A DNA stretch of 21,234 bases from IMG/VR virus record IMGVR_UViG_3300042890_000138, positions 1 to 21,234 of that record; one strand, 5' to 3'. The DNA comes from a virus. The notes beneath the pieces are model-generated. The model worked only from the letters and a program-made list of their open reading frames with translations, was not told the DNA's origin and made no database searches. The position numbers were made by a program, and so were the translations under genes. Below, piece after piece: positions 5,971-15,249 of this stretch (position 1 is its first letter; each line of letters starts with the position of its first letter).

Positions 5971-6612
5971 ATGAATTATTTAGATATTGTCAATAGTGTT
6001 TTACGTAGACTTAGAGAAAATGAGGTGTCTTCTGTACAAGAAACTCCTTATAGTAGACTTATTGGCGATCTAGTTAATGTAGTTAAACGTGAAGTAGAAG
6101 ATACTTGGGACTGGTCTGTCTTACGTACAACATTAACTGCAGTAACTACTAATACTTTATTTAACTATGAACTACAAGGTTCTACTACTCGTATTAGAAT
6201 TTTAGATATGTTTAATGATACTGATAATATCATTATGCAACAACGTAGTACTAAGTGGTTTGATAGACAATTCTTACTTTCAAATCCTGAATCAGGTTCT
6301 CCTTATTACTACAACTTTAATGGTGTTTCTCCTGATGGAGATACTCAAGTAGACTTCTATCCAATTCCTGATGGAGTTTACAATCTTAGAATTAACTGTA
6401 TTATTCCTCAAGCTAAGTTAAGTTTAAATACAGATAAGATTCTTGTACCTGCTGATGTAGTTATCGAAGGTACTATCTCTCGTGCTATTTCAGAACGAGG
6501 TGATGATGGTGGTAATGTAGAACATGAAATGCGTTACCGTAGTATGTTGGCAGATTACATTGCTATTGAATCTGGTCAACGTATGGATGAAATTACTTGG
6601 AGTCCTTACTAA
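5971..6612 (+). CDS. Tail tubular protein A-like (head-tail adaptor)
   Basis: The 213-residue protein starts MNYLDIVNSVLRRLRENEV and has DTWDWSVLRTTLTAVT, STKWFDRQFLLSN, VDFYPIPDGVYNLRINCI, DVVIEGTISRAISERGDDGG and EMRYRSMLADYIAIESG. The N-terminal helix pair, the central W..D...L segment and the C-terminal helical hairpin with 'A...RG.DGG' match the tail tubular A/gp11-like adaptor group of T7-like phages, which forms the ring between portal and nozzle. The length (T7 gp11 is about 196 residues) agrees. It lies right after the internal promoter and its TAA overlaps the ATG of the tail tubular B-like gene. Assignment is by pattern and gene order. Confidence 0.75.
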   Translation: MNYLDIVNSVLRRLRENEVSSVQETPYSRLIGDLVNVVKREVEDTWDWSVLRTTLTAVTTNTLFNYELQGSTTRIRILDMFNDTDNIIMQQRSTKWFDRQFLLSNPESGSPYYYNFNGVSPDGDTQVDFYPIPDGVYNLRINCIIPQAKLSLNTDKILVPADVVIEGTISRAISERGDDGGNVEHEMRYRSMLADYIAIESGQRMDEITWSPY

Positions 6613-8213
6613 TGCCAGGTGCTTTAAAAGCAGCAAGTAATGCTACACTAGGTTTCTTGGGTTTAAATACTCAAGAAAGTGGTGTGACTCTTGAATCTGG
6701 CTATGCTAAGAAAGCTATTAACTGTATCATTGATAGATATGGTAGGTTAGGTAGCCGTCGTGGATGGCAAATGCTTACCACTAATAATGGTGATCTAAAT
6801 AATGATCAATACATTGAATCTATATTTGAGTTTAGAGATGTAGGTGGAAACTCTACATTCTTATCAGCTGGTGGTGGTAAGTTATTTTCTGGTACAGATA
6901 CTTTAACTAGAAAATTAGTATTTGGTCCTGACTCTGGTGGACCAGTAGCATTAGCAACTCAACCTACCTTTACAGGTAATCGTTGGCAGTTTGCTGCATT
7001 ACAAGAAAATGCAGGAGCTTCTGCTGAGTCATATGCTTTTGCTGCACAAGCTGGTAATAGAATGATGGTATACAGAGAAGGTGCTCATAGTGGCCCTTAT
7101 GTATTTCAAAGAATTGGTGATTATGGAACAGCCCCAAGTGGTTTAGGTTTATTTGATCCTGATTGTGTTCATGCTGCTTTTGGTAGATTATGGACTGGTA
7201 GAGTTACTGAAAATAAAACAACAGTATTCTATAGTAGACTTTTAGATGGTGCTCATTTTTCAGGTACAGGATCTGGATTACTAGACATTGGTGCAGTAGT
7301 TGGAGGCAACGATGAAATTGTTGCTATTAGTTCTTACAATAAATTTTTAATTATCTTTTGTTCTAATAACATTGTTGTTTATGATAATGCAGATGATCCT
7401 ACTACAATTGCACTAGCTGATGTTATTAATGGTGTAGGTTGTATTGCTAGAGATTCTGTACAACAAACAGGTACTGACTTAATCTTTTTGTCTAAGAGTG
7501 GACTACGTTCTTTACGAAGAACTGTTGAAGAAAAGTCTATGCCAATGAGAGAGCTATCTCTTAACATTCGTGATGACTTGGTTAATTATATTAATGGTGA
7601 AAGTCTTACTAATGTTAAAAGTGTTTACTTTGAAAGAGATGCTTTTTATTTATTAGTTTTACCTGGACTTAAACAATCTATTTATTTTGATTTACGACAA
7701 ACACTTCCTAATGGCGCTTCAAGAACTACCATATGGAATAACTTAGTACCTAAGGCTTTATGTGCTACTTATGATCGTAACTTATATTTAGGTATGGCTG
7801 GTGGTATAGGAAGATATTTTGGATATGACGATAGAGGGGACTCTTATCGTTTAGAGTATACTACTTCTAATACAGATGTAGGTGAACCATTTACTCTTAA
7901 GTTTTTAAAGAAAGCTAAAGTAATTGTAATTGCATCAGGTACTCAAGACATTATTATTAAGTATGGTTTTGATTACAGTAATACTTCTTCTTCTAGAACT
8001 TATGCTAAAGACTTTGTATCTGGAGCTTCACAATATAATATTTCAGAATATAATATTGGTGAGTTTACATCTGGTACAGCCATATCAGAAATTGATTTAA
8101 ACTTAGGTGGATCTGGAAAGATCTTAGAGTTTGGTGTTGAGTGTACTATTGATGGTGCTCCAGTAAGCTTACAACAAATGACAGTGTATTTAAAAACAGG
8201 AAAATTAGCATGA
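6612..8213 (+). CDS. Tail tubular protein B-like (tail nozzle) structural protein
   Basis: The 533-residue protein begins MPGALKAASNATLGFLGLNT, followed by SGVTLESGYAKKAINCIIDRYGRLGSRRGW, a motif I know from podovirus tail proteins annotated as tail tubular B or stabilisation proteins. Later segments (HAAFGRLWTGR, VVGGNDEIVAISSYNKFLIIFC, DSVQQTGTDLIFLSKSGLRSLRR, RRTVEEKSMPMRELS) have the alternating beta pattern of a propeller-like fold. It is shorter than T7 gp12 (about 794 residues). A TTG start at 6597 is rejected in favour of the ATG at 6612, which gives TAATG coupling with the upstream gene. Likely role: tail tube and fibre-attachment nozzle. Confidence 0.7.
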   Translation: MPGALKAASNATLGFLGLNTQESGVTLESGYAKKAINCIIDRYGRLGSRRGWQMLTTNNGDLNNDQYIESIFEFRDVGGNSTFLSAGGGKLFSGTDTLTRKLVFGPDSGGPVALATQPTFTGNRWQFAALQENAGASAESYAFAAQAGNRMMVYREGAHSGPYVFQRIGDYGTAPSGLGLFDPDCVHAAFGRLWTGRVTENKTTVFYSRLLDGAHFSGTGSGLLDIGAVVGGNDEIVAISSYNKFLIIFCSNNIVVYDNADDPTTIALADVINGVGCIARDSVQQTGTDLIFLSKSGLRSLRRTVEEKSMPMRELSLNIRDDLVNYINGESLTNVKSVYFERDAFYLLVLPGLKQSIYFDLRQTLPNGASRTTIWNNLVPKALCATYDRNLYLGMAGGIGRYFGYDDRGDSYRLEYTTSNTDVGEPFTLKFLKKAKVIVIASGTQDIIIKYGFDYSNTSSSRTYAKDFVSGASQYNISEYNIGEFTSGTAISEIDLNLGGSGKILEFGVECTIDGAPVSLQQMTVYLKTGKLA

Positions 8214-8992
8214 GTAATTATGTAAAAGCAACTAACTTCTATTCTAAAGATGCTCTTCTTTCTGGGGATCCAGATAAGATTATTAAAGGAGCTGAGATTG
8301 ATGATGAGTATAATGCTATTGCTGTAGCTGTTGCTACTAAAGCAGATCTAAATAGTCCTAACTTTACAGGTACTCCTACTGTACCTACTGCTCCTAGTAC
8401 AACTAATACAACTCAAGTAGCTTCTACTGCTTTTGTTAAATCTGCTGTTGATGCTAATAATGCTAGTGTAGCCATCACTGGAGGCACCATTGATGATGTT
8501 GACATCACTGGTGGAACCATTGTTGATTTAGACACGCCTTTAGCTGTTAATAGTGGAGGTACTGGTAAAAACACTTTAGCTTTAAACAATGTATTGTTAG
8601 GTAACGGCACAAGTGCTTTACAAACAGTAGCTCCTAGCACCTCAGGTAACGTATTAACGTCTAATGGTACTACATGGACAAGTGCGCCTTTAAATTTTGA
8701 TAAATCACTAACAGAAAGTGGTTATCAAAAATTGCCTGGAGGATTAATTTTGCAATGGGGGGTAACTGCTACCATTTCCACAAGCAACAGAACTATAACT
8801 GTTACATTTCCAATAGCATTTACTGCGCAATGTTTTATGGCAGTTGCAAGTAAGGTAGGAACAAACACTAATGACCAAGGTGGCGCTTTAACTACAAACT
8901 ACACTACAACAACCATGAGCGTTACAAATCCAGCATCATATAATGGTGTTGGAACATCAAATCAAGTTTCATGGTTTGCGATTGGATACTAA
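8210..8992 (+). CDS. Tail fibre with gp53-like C-terminal domain
   Basis: The 260-residue protein has an N-terminal virion anchor (NFYSKDALLSGDPDKIIKGAEIDDEYNAIA), then the common fibre repeat NSPNFTGTPTVPTAPSTTN-TTQVASTAFV at about 48-76. This is followed by TGGTIDDVDITGGTIVDLD, SGGTGKNTLALNNVLLGNG and STSGNVLTSNGTTW. The last 90 residues (LPGGLILQWGVTATIS, ITVTFPIAFTAQCFMAVAS, VSWFAIGY) match the gp53-like fibre tip domain, a receptor-binding head. The ATG overlaps the stop of the upstream gene by 4 bases. In position it corresponds to the main tail fibre behind the nozzle gene. It probably forms trimeric fibres. Confidence 0.8.
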   Translation: MSNYVKATNFYSKDALLSGDPDKIIKGAEIDDEYNAIAVAVATKADLNSPNFTGTPTVPTAPSTTNTTQVASTAFVKSAVDANNASVAITGGTIDDVDITGGTIVDLDTPLAVNSGGTGKNTLALNNVLLGNGTSALQTVAPSTSGNVLTSNGTTWTSAPLNFDKSLTESGYQKLPGGLILQWGVTATISTSNRTITVTFPIAFTAQCFMAVASKVGTNTNDQGGALTTNYTTTTMSVTNPASYNGVGTSNQVSWFAIGY

Positions 8993-9394
8993 ATGGCTAT
9001 TCAAAGAGTAACATTTACAGAATGGACTCCTGACTTACCTGGTGTAGCTGAAAACTTATCTATCGCTAAAAACGTAGTGCCTACCTCTATAGGTTCTGCT
9101 CCTTATTATGGCGCGAGAGCTTGGGCAAAGATTAGTGGAGGAACTGTAAATGGCTCAGGTAACATTTCTTCTGTTTCAAATTCAAGTTCTGGTGTTTATA
9201 ATTTTACATTTTCAATAGGTATGCCAGATAATGAATATGCTATTGTAGCAACTAACTTTTGGAGGAATGCAGCTTGGGCAGAGTATTGCTCTGTCATTGC
9301 ACAATCAACTTCTGGGTTTTCTATTCGAGTCACAGACGGTGGGGATGTAAACCCTAAAAATGTACCATCGGTTTATGTTGTAGTTTATAGATAA
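8993..9394 (+). CDS. Short chimeric tail fibre/receptor-binding protein
   Basis: The 133-residue protein joins two unrelated parts. Residues 1-38 (MAIQRVTFTEWTPDLPGVAE, then AKNVVPTSIGSAPYY) look like the N-terminus of a much longer phage virion protein. Residues about 41-133 (GARAWAKISGG, SGNISSVSNSSSGVYNFTFS, MPDNEYAIVATNF, VPSVYVVVYR) match a widespread fibre C-terminal domain with the 'RAW..F.G....SGN.SS...N..G.Y...F...MPD.NYA.V' pattern. It begins immediately after the previous fibre's stop and ends in TAATG. No Shine-Dalgarno is evident, so coupling is likely. It may be a second tip protein bound to the nozzle by its short N-terminus. Confidence 0.65.
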   Translation: MAIQRVTFTEWTPDLPGVAENLSIAKNVVPTSIGSAPYYGARAWAKISGGTVNGSGNISSVSNSSSGVYNFTFSIGMPDNEYAIVATNFWRNAAWAEYCSVIAQSTSGFSIRVTDGGDVNPKNVPSVYVVVYR

Positions 9395-9702
9395 TGCAAG
9401 GTAATGTAGTACAGATAGATAATGAGTTACAAACAGTACTATTTGATTATGTTGAGGCACTAGGCAAAGAAATAATTATAGCTCACTGTGATGTACACAA
9501 GTGGACTAAAGAAACAAAACCAGTAATTCTGAATCAGATAAAAGAACTGGCAAGTAAACAGACTCTTCCGATATTTGTAGTGTGGAATGGTAAAGATAAA
9601 AAGTTTTTAAAATGGATAACAATGTGTGGCTTTGTCTTCTCAGGCTTTTCCACTACTGATTATGGTGAAGAGGAATATATGTATATCTGGAGTAACAAAT
9701 GA
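9394..9702 (+). CDS. Conserved small phage protein, possibly gp13/GNAT-like
   Basis: The 102-residue protein reads MQGNVVQIDNELQTVLFDYV at the start, then IIAHCDVHKWTKETKPVILNQI, TLPIFVVWNGKDKKFLKWITMCGFVFSGF and EEYMYIWSNK. The order (helix, strand, helix, strand 'LPIFVVWNGKDKKFLKWITMCGF', final strand) resembles the second half of a GNAT acyltransferase fold; T7 gp13 and small proteins at this position between fibre and internal core genes have such a fold. No clear acetyl-CoA-binding loop is visible, so enzymatic activity is doubtful. It overlaps both neighbours by 1-4 bases. Function uncertain. Confidence 0.6.
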   Translation: MQGNVVQIDNELQTVLFDYVEALGKEIIIAHCDVHKWTKETKPVILNQIKELASKQTLPIFVVWNGKDKKFLKWITMCGFVFSGFSTTDYGEEEYMYIWSNK

Positions 9703-10721
9703 GTAAAAAGAAACCTAAGGTTGCCAAGTTACAGTTAAAACCTACTACTGTTTCTACAGGATATGGTACTGGTACTTATGATCCTAAAACTGGAAAAGTA
9801 AGTTATGAACTTGATCCTAATTTAGCTCAGTTTAGAGACTACTTCTATAATGCTGCTGAAGAGTTTCAGCCTACTCAAGGAGAACTAGACTATGCTTATA
9901 GTTTAGGAGAGAAAGGGCAGTCATTCTTAGACAGAGGTCTAGGACTAGATATTAATAAAGTAACTCAAGACTATTATGATGAAGGTAGTAGACTACTTGC
10001 TCCTACTCGTGCACAAGAAGAAGCACGATTAGCTGATACACTGTTTAAGACAGGTCGTACTGGTGCAGCTGTAGGTCGAGGTGAAGGTTATGTTAATCCT
10101 GAACAGTTTGCTTTACTTAAAGCTCGTGAAGAAGCAGACGCTTCTCGTATGTATGGTGCAGAAGAACGTGCTAGAAGTATTCAAAGTCAAGACATTCAAC
10201 GTGGTCTAGGTTTAATTGACTCAAGTAATGCTTTAGCTATGCGTCCTTACAGCAATGTAAGTTCATTGTTTAACTTAGGTGCTGGTGTTGAAGGTTTGGG
10301 TTATAATGTTCTTAATACTGTAGGTAGCTTTGCTCCTATTCAAGCTGGCTGGCAACAAGCTTTACAATCTAATCAACAACAAATTAATAATGCTAAGGCT
10401 TCTGGTGGTGGATTTGGTGGCGGTCTATTAGGTTCTGCTATTAATGCAGGTATTGGTTATGCTACTGGTGGTTGGGGCGGAGCAGTAGGTGGGTTCTTAG
10501 GTGTACCTGGTTTAGGTGGTCAACCTGGTTTTGCTGGTGGATCTTTCGGTAACTTGTTTAGTGGCTCTAGCCCTTCATCTTCTATCTTTGGTAGTAGTGG
10601 ATTTGGTAACTTAGTTGGTACTTGGAACAATACATATAGCCCTTCTAATTTTGGTATTGGTATGGGTGGTTATAATGCTCCAGCTAACTTTGGCGGTGGC
10701 ACTCTTGGCCCAGTATTTTAA
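9699..10721 (+). CDS. Internal virion protein with Gly-rich C-terminus (gp14-like position)
   Basis: The 340-residue protein has a basic N-terminus (MSKKKPKVAKLQLKP) and a helical middle (FRDYFYNAAEEFQPTQGEL, LLAPTRAQEEARLADTLFKTGRTG, FALLKAREEADASRMYG). The C-terminal third, from about residue 230, is rich in Gly, Ser and Phe (GGGFGGGLLGSAINAGIGYATGG type). The 'L.PTRAQEEARL...LF.TGR.G' segment is a recurring motif of podovirus internal virion proteins. The Gly-rich hydrophobic end would suit insertion into the host envelope during DNA ejection (inference). It is the first of three consecutive large genes in the place of T7 genes 14, 15 and 16. Confidence 0.65.
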   Translation: MSKKKPKVAKLQLKPTTVSTGYGTGTYDPKTGKVSYELDPNLAQFRDYFYNAAEEFQPTQGELDYAYSLGEKGQSFLDRGLGLDINKVTQDYYDEGSRLLAPTRAQEEARLADTLFKTGRTGAAVGRGEGYVNPEQFALLKAREEADASRMYGAEERARSIQSQDIQRGLGLIDSSNALAMRPYSNVSSLFNLGAGVEGLGYNVLNTVGSFAPIQAGWQQALQSNQQQINNAKASGGGFGGGLLGSAINAGIGYATGGWGGAVGGFLGVPGLGGQPGFAGGSFGNLFSGSSPSSSIFGSSGFGNLVGTWNNTYSPSNFGIGMGGYNAPANFGGGTLGPVF

Positions 10722-10732
10722 TAGGATAAAAC

Positions 10733-11983
10733 ATGGCATCTAATATTGTACCATCATTATTTGGTTTAACTCAACAACAAGTTAGACAACAACAACTGGC
10801 TGAAGATCAGCAGTTTGCTAAAGAGTATATGGCTACTCAGGCAAATCCTTATGAAAGAGAACGTGCTTACCTAGGTGCTACTGTAGGATCTGGTTTAGTT
10901 CGAGGTATTGCAGGATTGTTTGGACTTAAGACAGGTGCTGAACAAAAAGCTTCTGCTATGGATGAAGCTCTTAAAGTAGCTACTCAATCTTTACCTCCTG
11001 AACAGCGGGGCAATCGTGCTCTTGTTATGAGTAAGGTAGCTGATGTTCTTGCAACTAACCCTAACTTTCAACGAGAAGCTTTTGATGCTACTATGCAAGC
11101 AGCTCAGTTTGCTAAGGAAGATAATGAAGCGGCTGCAGATGTTGCATATAAAAAAGGTTTGACTGAATACTATGGTATACTTAAGACAGATAAAGAAGCA
11201 GAGCAAGAGTCTAAGAAACTAGAACGTCAAGGTCAAGTAGCCTTTGGTGCTCTTAATAGTTTACAACGTAGTAAAGACCCTGCTGCTCAGACTAAAGTCT
11301 GGGAGAATGCTTTATCTGCTTTACAGAAACAAGGCTTAGACATTAGTACTATTAAAGATATTCCTTGGGAGCAACGTGCTACTGTATTAGAAGGTATCGT
11401 AGATTCATCAGAGACTTCTGCTACTCGTGTTAAAGCTGAGATTGCTACTCTAAAGAATCAGTTCCAAGAAGGACAGCAACAAGAACGTGCTCGCCATAAT
11501 TTAATTATGGAAGGGTTACAAAAAGAAAAGATGGTTTTACAAGAACGTCTTACTGATGAGAAAATAGCTTCTGCTGAGCGTATCTCATTAAATAATAAAC
11601 TTAATGGTATTAATGCTCAAATGGATCGTCAAGAAAAGACAGCTGCTTGGCGTAATCAAGGTCAATTTACTTCTCAAATTGGTACTAAGGAATTTAATAA
11701 AACTATTAAAGGGTACCTACGAGAAGAACTTGATCTAAATGATAAAGATATAGCTAAAGCTTTACCTACATTTAACTCTATCTATGGTAAGTATTTAGGT
11801 GAGAAGGATGCCAATGGTTATCCTAAGTATGATAACAATACAGCTTTAAATATGGCTAAGAAAGAACTAGAGTCTGGTACTACAGATATGGTGTCTACTG
11901 TAGGTGGTGTTAAGGTACCATTCTCTAAGAAAAAAGTATTTGACAGTTCTAAGATTAAGTCTCCAGTTATTAATTTAGATTAA
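10733..11983 (+). CDS. Coiled-coil internal virion protein (gp15-like position)
   Basis: The 416-residue protein starts MASNIVPSLFGLTQQQVRQQ and is almost entirely helical. It contains long charged and Gln-rich stretches (QQLAEDQQFAKEYMATQ; FQEGQQQERARHNLIMEGL; VLQERLTDEKIASAERISLNNKL) predictive of coiled coils at about 230-305. A short hydrophobic Gly segment at 50-68 (GATVGSGLVRGIAGLFGLK) could touch membranes. No catalytic motif is visible. Position between the gp14-like and the giant protein suggests part of the internal core/ejectosome. It starts 11 bases after the previous stop, with TAGGATAAAAC before the ATG. Confidence 0.65.
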   Translation: MASNIVPSLFGLTQQQVRQQQLAEDQQFAKEYMATQANPYERERAYLGATVGSGLVRGIAGLFGLKTGAEQKASAMDEALKVATQSLPPEQRGNRALVMSKVADVLATNPNFQREAFDATMQAAQFAKEDNEAAADVAYKKGLTEYYGILKTDKEAEQESKKLERQGQVAFGALNSLQRSKDPAAQTKVWENALSALQKQGLDISTIKDIPWEQRATVLEGIVDSSETSATRVKAEIATLKNQFQEGQQQERARHNLIMEGLQKEKMVLQERLTDEKIASAERISLNNKLNGINAQMDRQEKTAAWRNQGQFTSQIGTKEFNKTIKGYLREELDLNDKDIAKALPTFNSIYGKYLGEKDANGYPKYDNNTALNMAKKELESGTTDMVSTVGGVKVPFSKKKVFDSSKIKSPVINLD

Positions 11984-11991
11984 GGAATCTC

Positions 11992-14900
11992 ATGCCTTTA
12001 TATGAGTATCAAGGACAGCAGTATAATATTTCTACTGATGACCCAGTATTAGCAAAGCAAAAGATTCTAGCTCACTTAGGTAAATCACAAGAAACGGCAG
12101 CTCCAAAGGCTGCTGTTCCTGCTCCTACTCCTAGAGATCCTGAAATCCCAGTTGCTGCTTATTCAACCAAGGAAGTAATTCCTGGTCAAACAACCACGTC
12201 TCAAGATCTAATTAAGTTAGGTAAGAGCCTTGTAGCTGAGGGTTTATCTGCAGCTAATCTTGTAGCTTCTGCTCCTGAGTTTGTTGCTGGAGTAGTACAA
12301 CAAGGTGTAGTAGAGCCTGTTCGTCAGATGGCTACTACTGGTAGCATGAAAGTTGATTGGGGTAAAGCTAGAGAAGATGCTAGTAGAGTAGTGTCTCCAT
12401 TAGGAGCACCTGCTAGAACTATTGAACCACTAGCTAAGTTCTTAGGATTAGAAGAAGAGTATGTTAACTCAGGTGTTAATCGTACTCTAGGTAATCTTAC
12501 TGAAGGTATGTCTTGGGTTGCTACTGAAACAGAAAAGAAAACTGGTATTCCTAAAGAAGGAACTATGGCTGTTCTTGAAACACTCATGGTTACTGGTGCT
12601 CCAGGTGTACGTCCTGTAGCTCGTGTTGCTAAAGAATCAATTGGTAAAGCTAGTACAGATGTGCAAGTAGGTACTAAGATGATTGCTGATCCTGTATTTA
12701 AAAAGGCAGCAGAAGGTGTACAAGAGTCTAAAGTAGGTATTAAAAAAGAACCTATATCTACTAAGGATATTGCTTTAAAAATAGTTGAAGATACTTCACA
12801 TCAAGAAATTATTGATACACTAAATACTCCTAAGATTCCTACTAATGCTGGTGAGTTCTGGGATTCTTTATACACATTAGCGGGTCAAAAGAAAGCAGAT
12901 CAAACTGTAGTAGCTAATCTAGAAACTAGACTTGATGAGTTAGGTGTTACTCCTGATTTAAAAGAAAAGTTTCGTAGATACACAGAAGAGACAGCAATTG
13001 GTAATGAGTTAATCAATGATAAGTTAGACGCTCTAAAGCGTCAACAACAAGTGTTACATGAAACTAATGCTGAGATTTATAATGAAGGTAACTTACGTAG
13101 TGTAATGAATCCAGAAGGTACTGTTCTTTGGAAAGACTTACCCCGTCGTAGTGAAGTTCTAGAGAATAGAAAAGCCATTGAAGATCTAGACAAACAGATG
13201 GAAGAGTTAAGAGCTCAATATAAAAACAAAGAGTTCTTAGATCCATGGGAACAAAAGATCTACAATGAAACAGTAGGCCCACAATTAAAAACTATTACAG
13301 ATCTTAATAAGTATTTACAAAGGGAACAGATTGTTCCTGAGATTAATATGGATCCTGCTGTAGTTGGTGGCTATGCTCCTCGTTATGGTATGCCTGAGAA
13401 AGGTAATGCTTGGGAAAACTTTAAGCGTAAGATCTCTGGTGATCAGTTTGGTTTACAACAAGACTTTGCATCAGGAGTACTTCCTCCTGCAGCTAAAGAA
13501 CGTGCTGTGTTTGTACATGAGTTACCTAATGGTGTTCGTAAAGTAATTAGTTTTAGTGGTAACGAGGTAATGCAATGGAAAGATGGTACTTCTTCTAGGT
13601 ATCTAACTAAACCAGCAGATGATTTAAAAGCAGGGGATAAGCTTGGTAAAGGTACTATTAAAGAAGCTACACTTGATGAGATTGAAAAGAACACTCCTTA
13701 TAAATACTCTAGGAATCTCACTGCTGTATCAGGGACCAGACTCACCGAACTACGTGATGTTGCTCGTGTCAATGAGTTTCTAAAACAATGGATGGAATCT
13801 CCTTACTTTAAAGAGGTAGCTCATAAAATTACTAAAGGTATTGAAGCACCTAAAGGCTTTGTACGTCCTGAACATCTAGATAAAATGCCACAGTTAAATG
13901 ACTATGTATTTGAACCTAGAGTATCAGAAGCATTAGAAGATTTTAATAGACGTTGGGAACCAACTGCTCTAACAGAAATAAGTAATGCAGTCATTAAAAA
14001 TATGATGATTAACCCTGCAATGCACATGCACAATGAGGTTGTGCACTGGTACCTTTCAAGAGGTGCTTCTGGATTTAGTACTCATGAGGGTCTTGCAGAT
14101 TTAGCTTCTACACTTCCTGATGCTATTATGGAAGTACATAATAAAGGCCAACTTTATAGAGAAATTATGCGTGAAGGCGGTTCTATTATGTCTGCCAATG
14201 TGCGTAATAATTTATTAATGGAAAAAGCTTTTGAAAAAGGTCTTAAAGAACTTAAAGAAGATCCTAGATTTAATGAGATGGCTAAAGCCTTAGGAAGATC
14301 TCCATTAGATTTGTATGATGGTATTTCTAAAGCTTCTAATAAATCTATGTGGACTTTCCGTGATATTTTATATACTCAGTTAATCATGGAAAAAATGAAG
14401 CACGGAGCTTCTATGAAAGAAGCTATTAAAGCTGTTGAACGTCATATGCCTAATTACCGTTTACCACCTCGAGTTGGTGAAAAAGTATTAGGTGCTAAGT
14501 TATCTCGTACTGCATCTAAAATTTTACAGAATCCTAATTGGGTTGTTTTTGCTCGATACAAACATGGTATGGTTAGTTCATTCTTAAATGGCATGAAAGA
14601 TCTAGCTATGTTAGACCCTAATGTTAAGAAGTCTAAGCAATTTAAAGAAGGTATGGATTATGCTATTGCCTTATCTATTTTACTTGGTGCTATTTATCCA
14701 GTTATGGATTCAATATTCCAATCTATTACAGAAGAAGACTCAGCTAAGGTACGTAGAGCAGGGGTAACTCACTTGTTCTCTGCCATGAAAGATGTATCTG
14801 AAAGTAAAAAAGATTTCTTTGCTGTACTTTCTGGATTAGTTACTTTTAATCCTATTGCTCAGTCTATGTTTGAATTAGCTGCAGACTATGAATTGTACAA

Positions 14901-15150
14901 TCGTCGTAACATTTTTAATGTAGAAGATGATTGGGATATTATAGCTACAGATATTGGCAATTATGCTCTTCGTAGAGTACCTCAAATTGGAGAGGGTATT
15001 CGTGCTTCATCTGAATTTGGTGGTGGTTGGAAACAATGGATGCTTAAACAATTTGATATTAAGACTCAAACTGCAGATCAAATTGAAAGAGAACAGGATC
15101 AGATTGAAAGAAGACAAACTGCTGCAGAAAATCGTAGAGATGAAAGATAA
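11992..15150 (+). CDS. Large internal virion / DNA ejection protein (gp16-like)
   Basis: At 1052 residues this is the largest gene here and the last of the virion arm. It starts MPLYEYQGQQYNISTDDPVLA, a typical N-terminus of large phage ejection proteins, followed by a Pro/Ala linker (TAAPKAAVPAPTPRDPEIP) at about 35-53. The rest is helical, with coiled-coil-like charged regions at about 280-440. The segment AIKAVERHMPNYRLPPRVGEKVLG, then FARYKHGMVSSFLNGMKDL, recurs in phage core proteins. There is one hydrophobic stretch near residue 890 (YAIALSILLGAIYPVMDSI). The end is extremely charged (ADQIEREQDQIERRQTAAEN). I see no lytic transglycosylase motif, unlike T7 gp16. Likely role: forming the ejection channel through the envelope. 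Confidence 0.7.
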   Translation: MPLYEYQGQQYNISTDDPVLAKQKILAHLGKSQETAAPKAAVPAPTPRDPEIPVAAYSTKEVIPGQTTTSQDLIKLGKSLVAEGLSAANLVASAPEFVAGVVQQGVVEPVRQMATTGSMKVDWGKAREDASRVVSPLGAPARTIEPLAKFLGLEEEYVNSGVNRTLGNLTEGMSWVATETEKKTGIPKEGTMAVLETLMVTGAPGVRPVARVAKESIGKASTDVQVGTKMIADPVFKKAAEGVQESKVGIKKEPISTKDIALKIVEDTSHQEIIDTLNTPKIPTNAGEFWDSLYTLAGQKKADQTVVANLETRLDELGVTPDLKEKFRRYTEETAIGNELINDKLDALKRQQQVLHETNAEIYNEGNLRSVMNPEGTVLWKDLPRRSEVLENRKAIEDLDKQMEELRAQYKNKEFLDPWEQKIYNETVGPQLKTITDLNKYLQREQIVPEINMDPAVVGGYAPRYGMPEKGNAWENFKRKISGDQFGLQQDFASGVLPPAAKERAVFVHELPNGVRKVISFSGNEVMQWKDGTSSRYLTKPADDLKAGDKLGKGTIKEATLDEIEKNTPYKYSRNLTAVSGTRLTELRDVARVNEFLKQWMESPYFKEVAHKITKGIEAPKGFVRPEHLDKMPQLNDYVFEPRVSEALEDFNRRWEPTALTEISNAVIKNMMINPAMHMHNEVVHWYLSRGASGFSTHEGLADLASTLPDAIMEVHNKGQLYREIMREGGSIMSANVRNNLLMEKAFEKGLKELKEDPRFNEMAKALGRSPLDLYDGISKASNKSMWTFRDILYTQLIMEKMKHGASMKEAIKAVERHMPNYRLPPRVGEKVLGAKLSRTASKILQNPNWVVFARYKHGMVSSFLNGMKDLAMLDPNVKKSKQFKEGMDYAIALSILLGAIYPVMDSIFQSITEEDSAKVRRAGVTHLFSAMKDVSESKKDFFAVLSGLVTFNPIAQSMFELAADYELYNRRNIFNVEDDWDIIATDIGNYALRRVPQIGEGIRASSEFGGGWKQWMLKQFDIKTQTADQIEREQDQIERRQTAAENRRDER

Positions 15151-15182
15151 ACGGCTTTCATAATCAACGTATAACAAGAGAA

Positions 15183-15208
15183 AAGGGGACGGCTAATGCT
15201 ATCCCCTT
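15183..15208. terminator. Hairpin between the convergent operons (bidirectional terminator)
   Basis: AAGGGGA (15183-15189) and TCCCCTT (15202-15208) form a perfect 7-bp stem with a short inner GC-TAAT-GC pairing. It sits in the 99-base gap between the stop of the last plus-strand gene (15150) and the stop of the last minus-strand gene (15250). Flanking T-rich sequence is modest on both strands (TTAATTCTT on plus, TTCTCTTG on minus). It is the only obvious place where both transcription units can end. The remainder of the gap holds nothing I can identify. Confidence 0.6.
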
Positions 15209-15249
15209 AATTCTTGCTAACTATTTGATATAGCGCTTGCTAGATATGT

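Noticed and set aside
6597-6611. TTG start for the tail tubular B-like gene
   Set aside because: The ATG at 6612 forms TAATG with the previous stop and matches the expected N-terminus.
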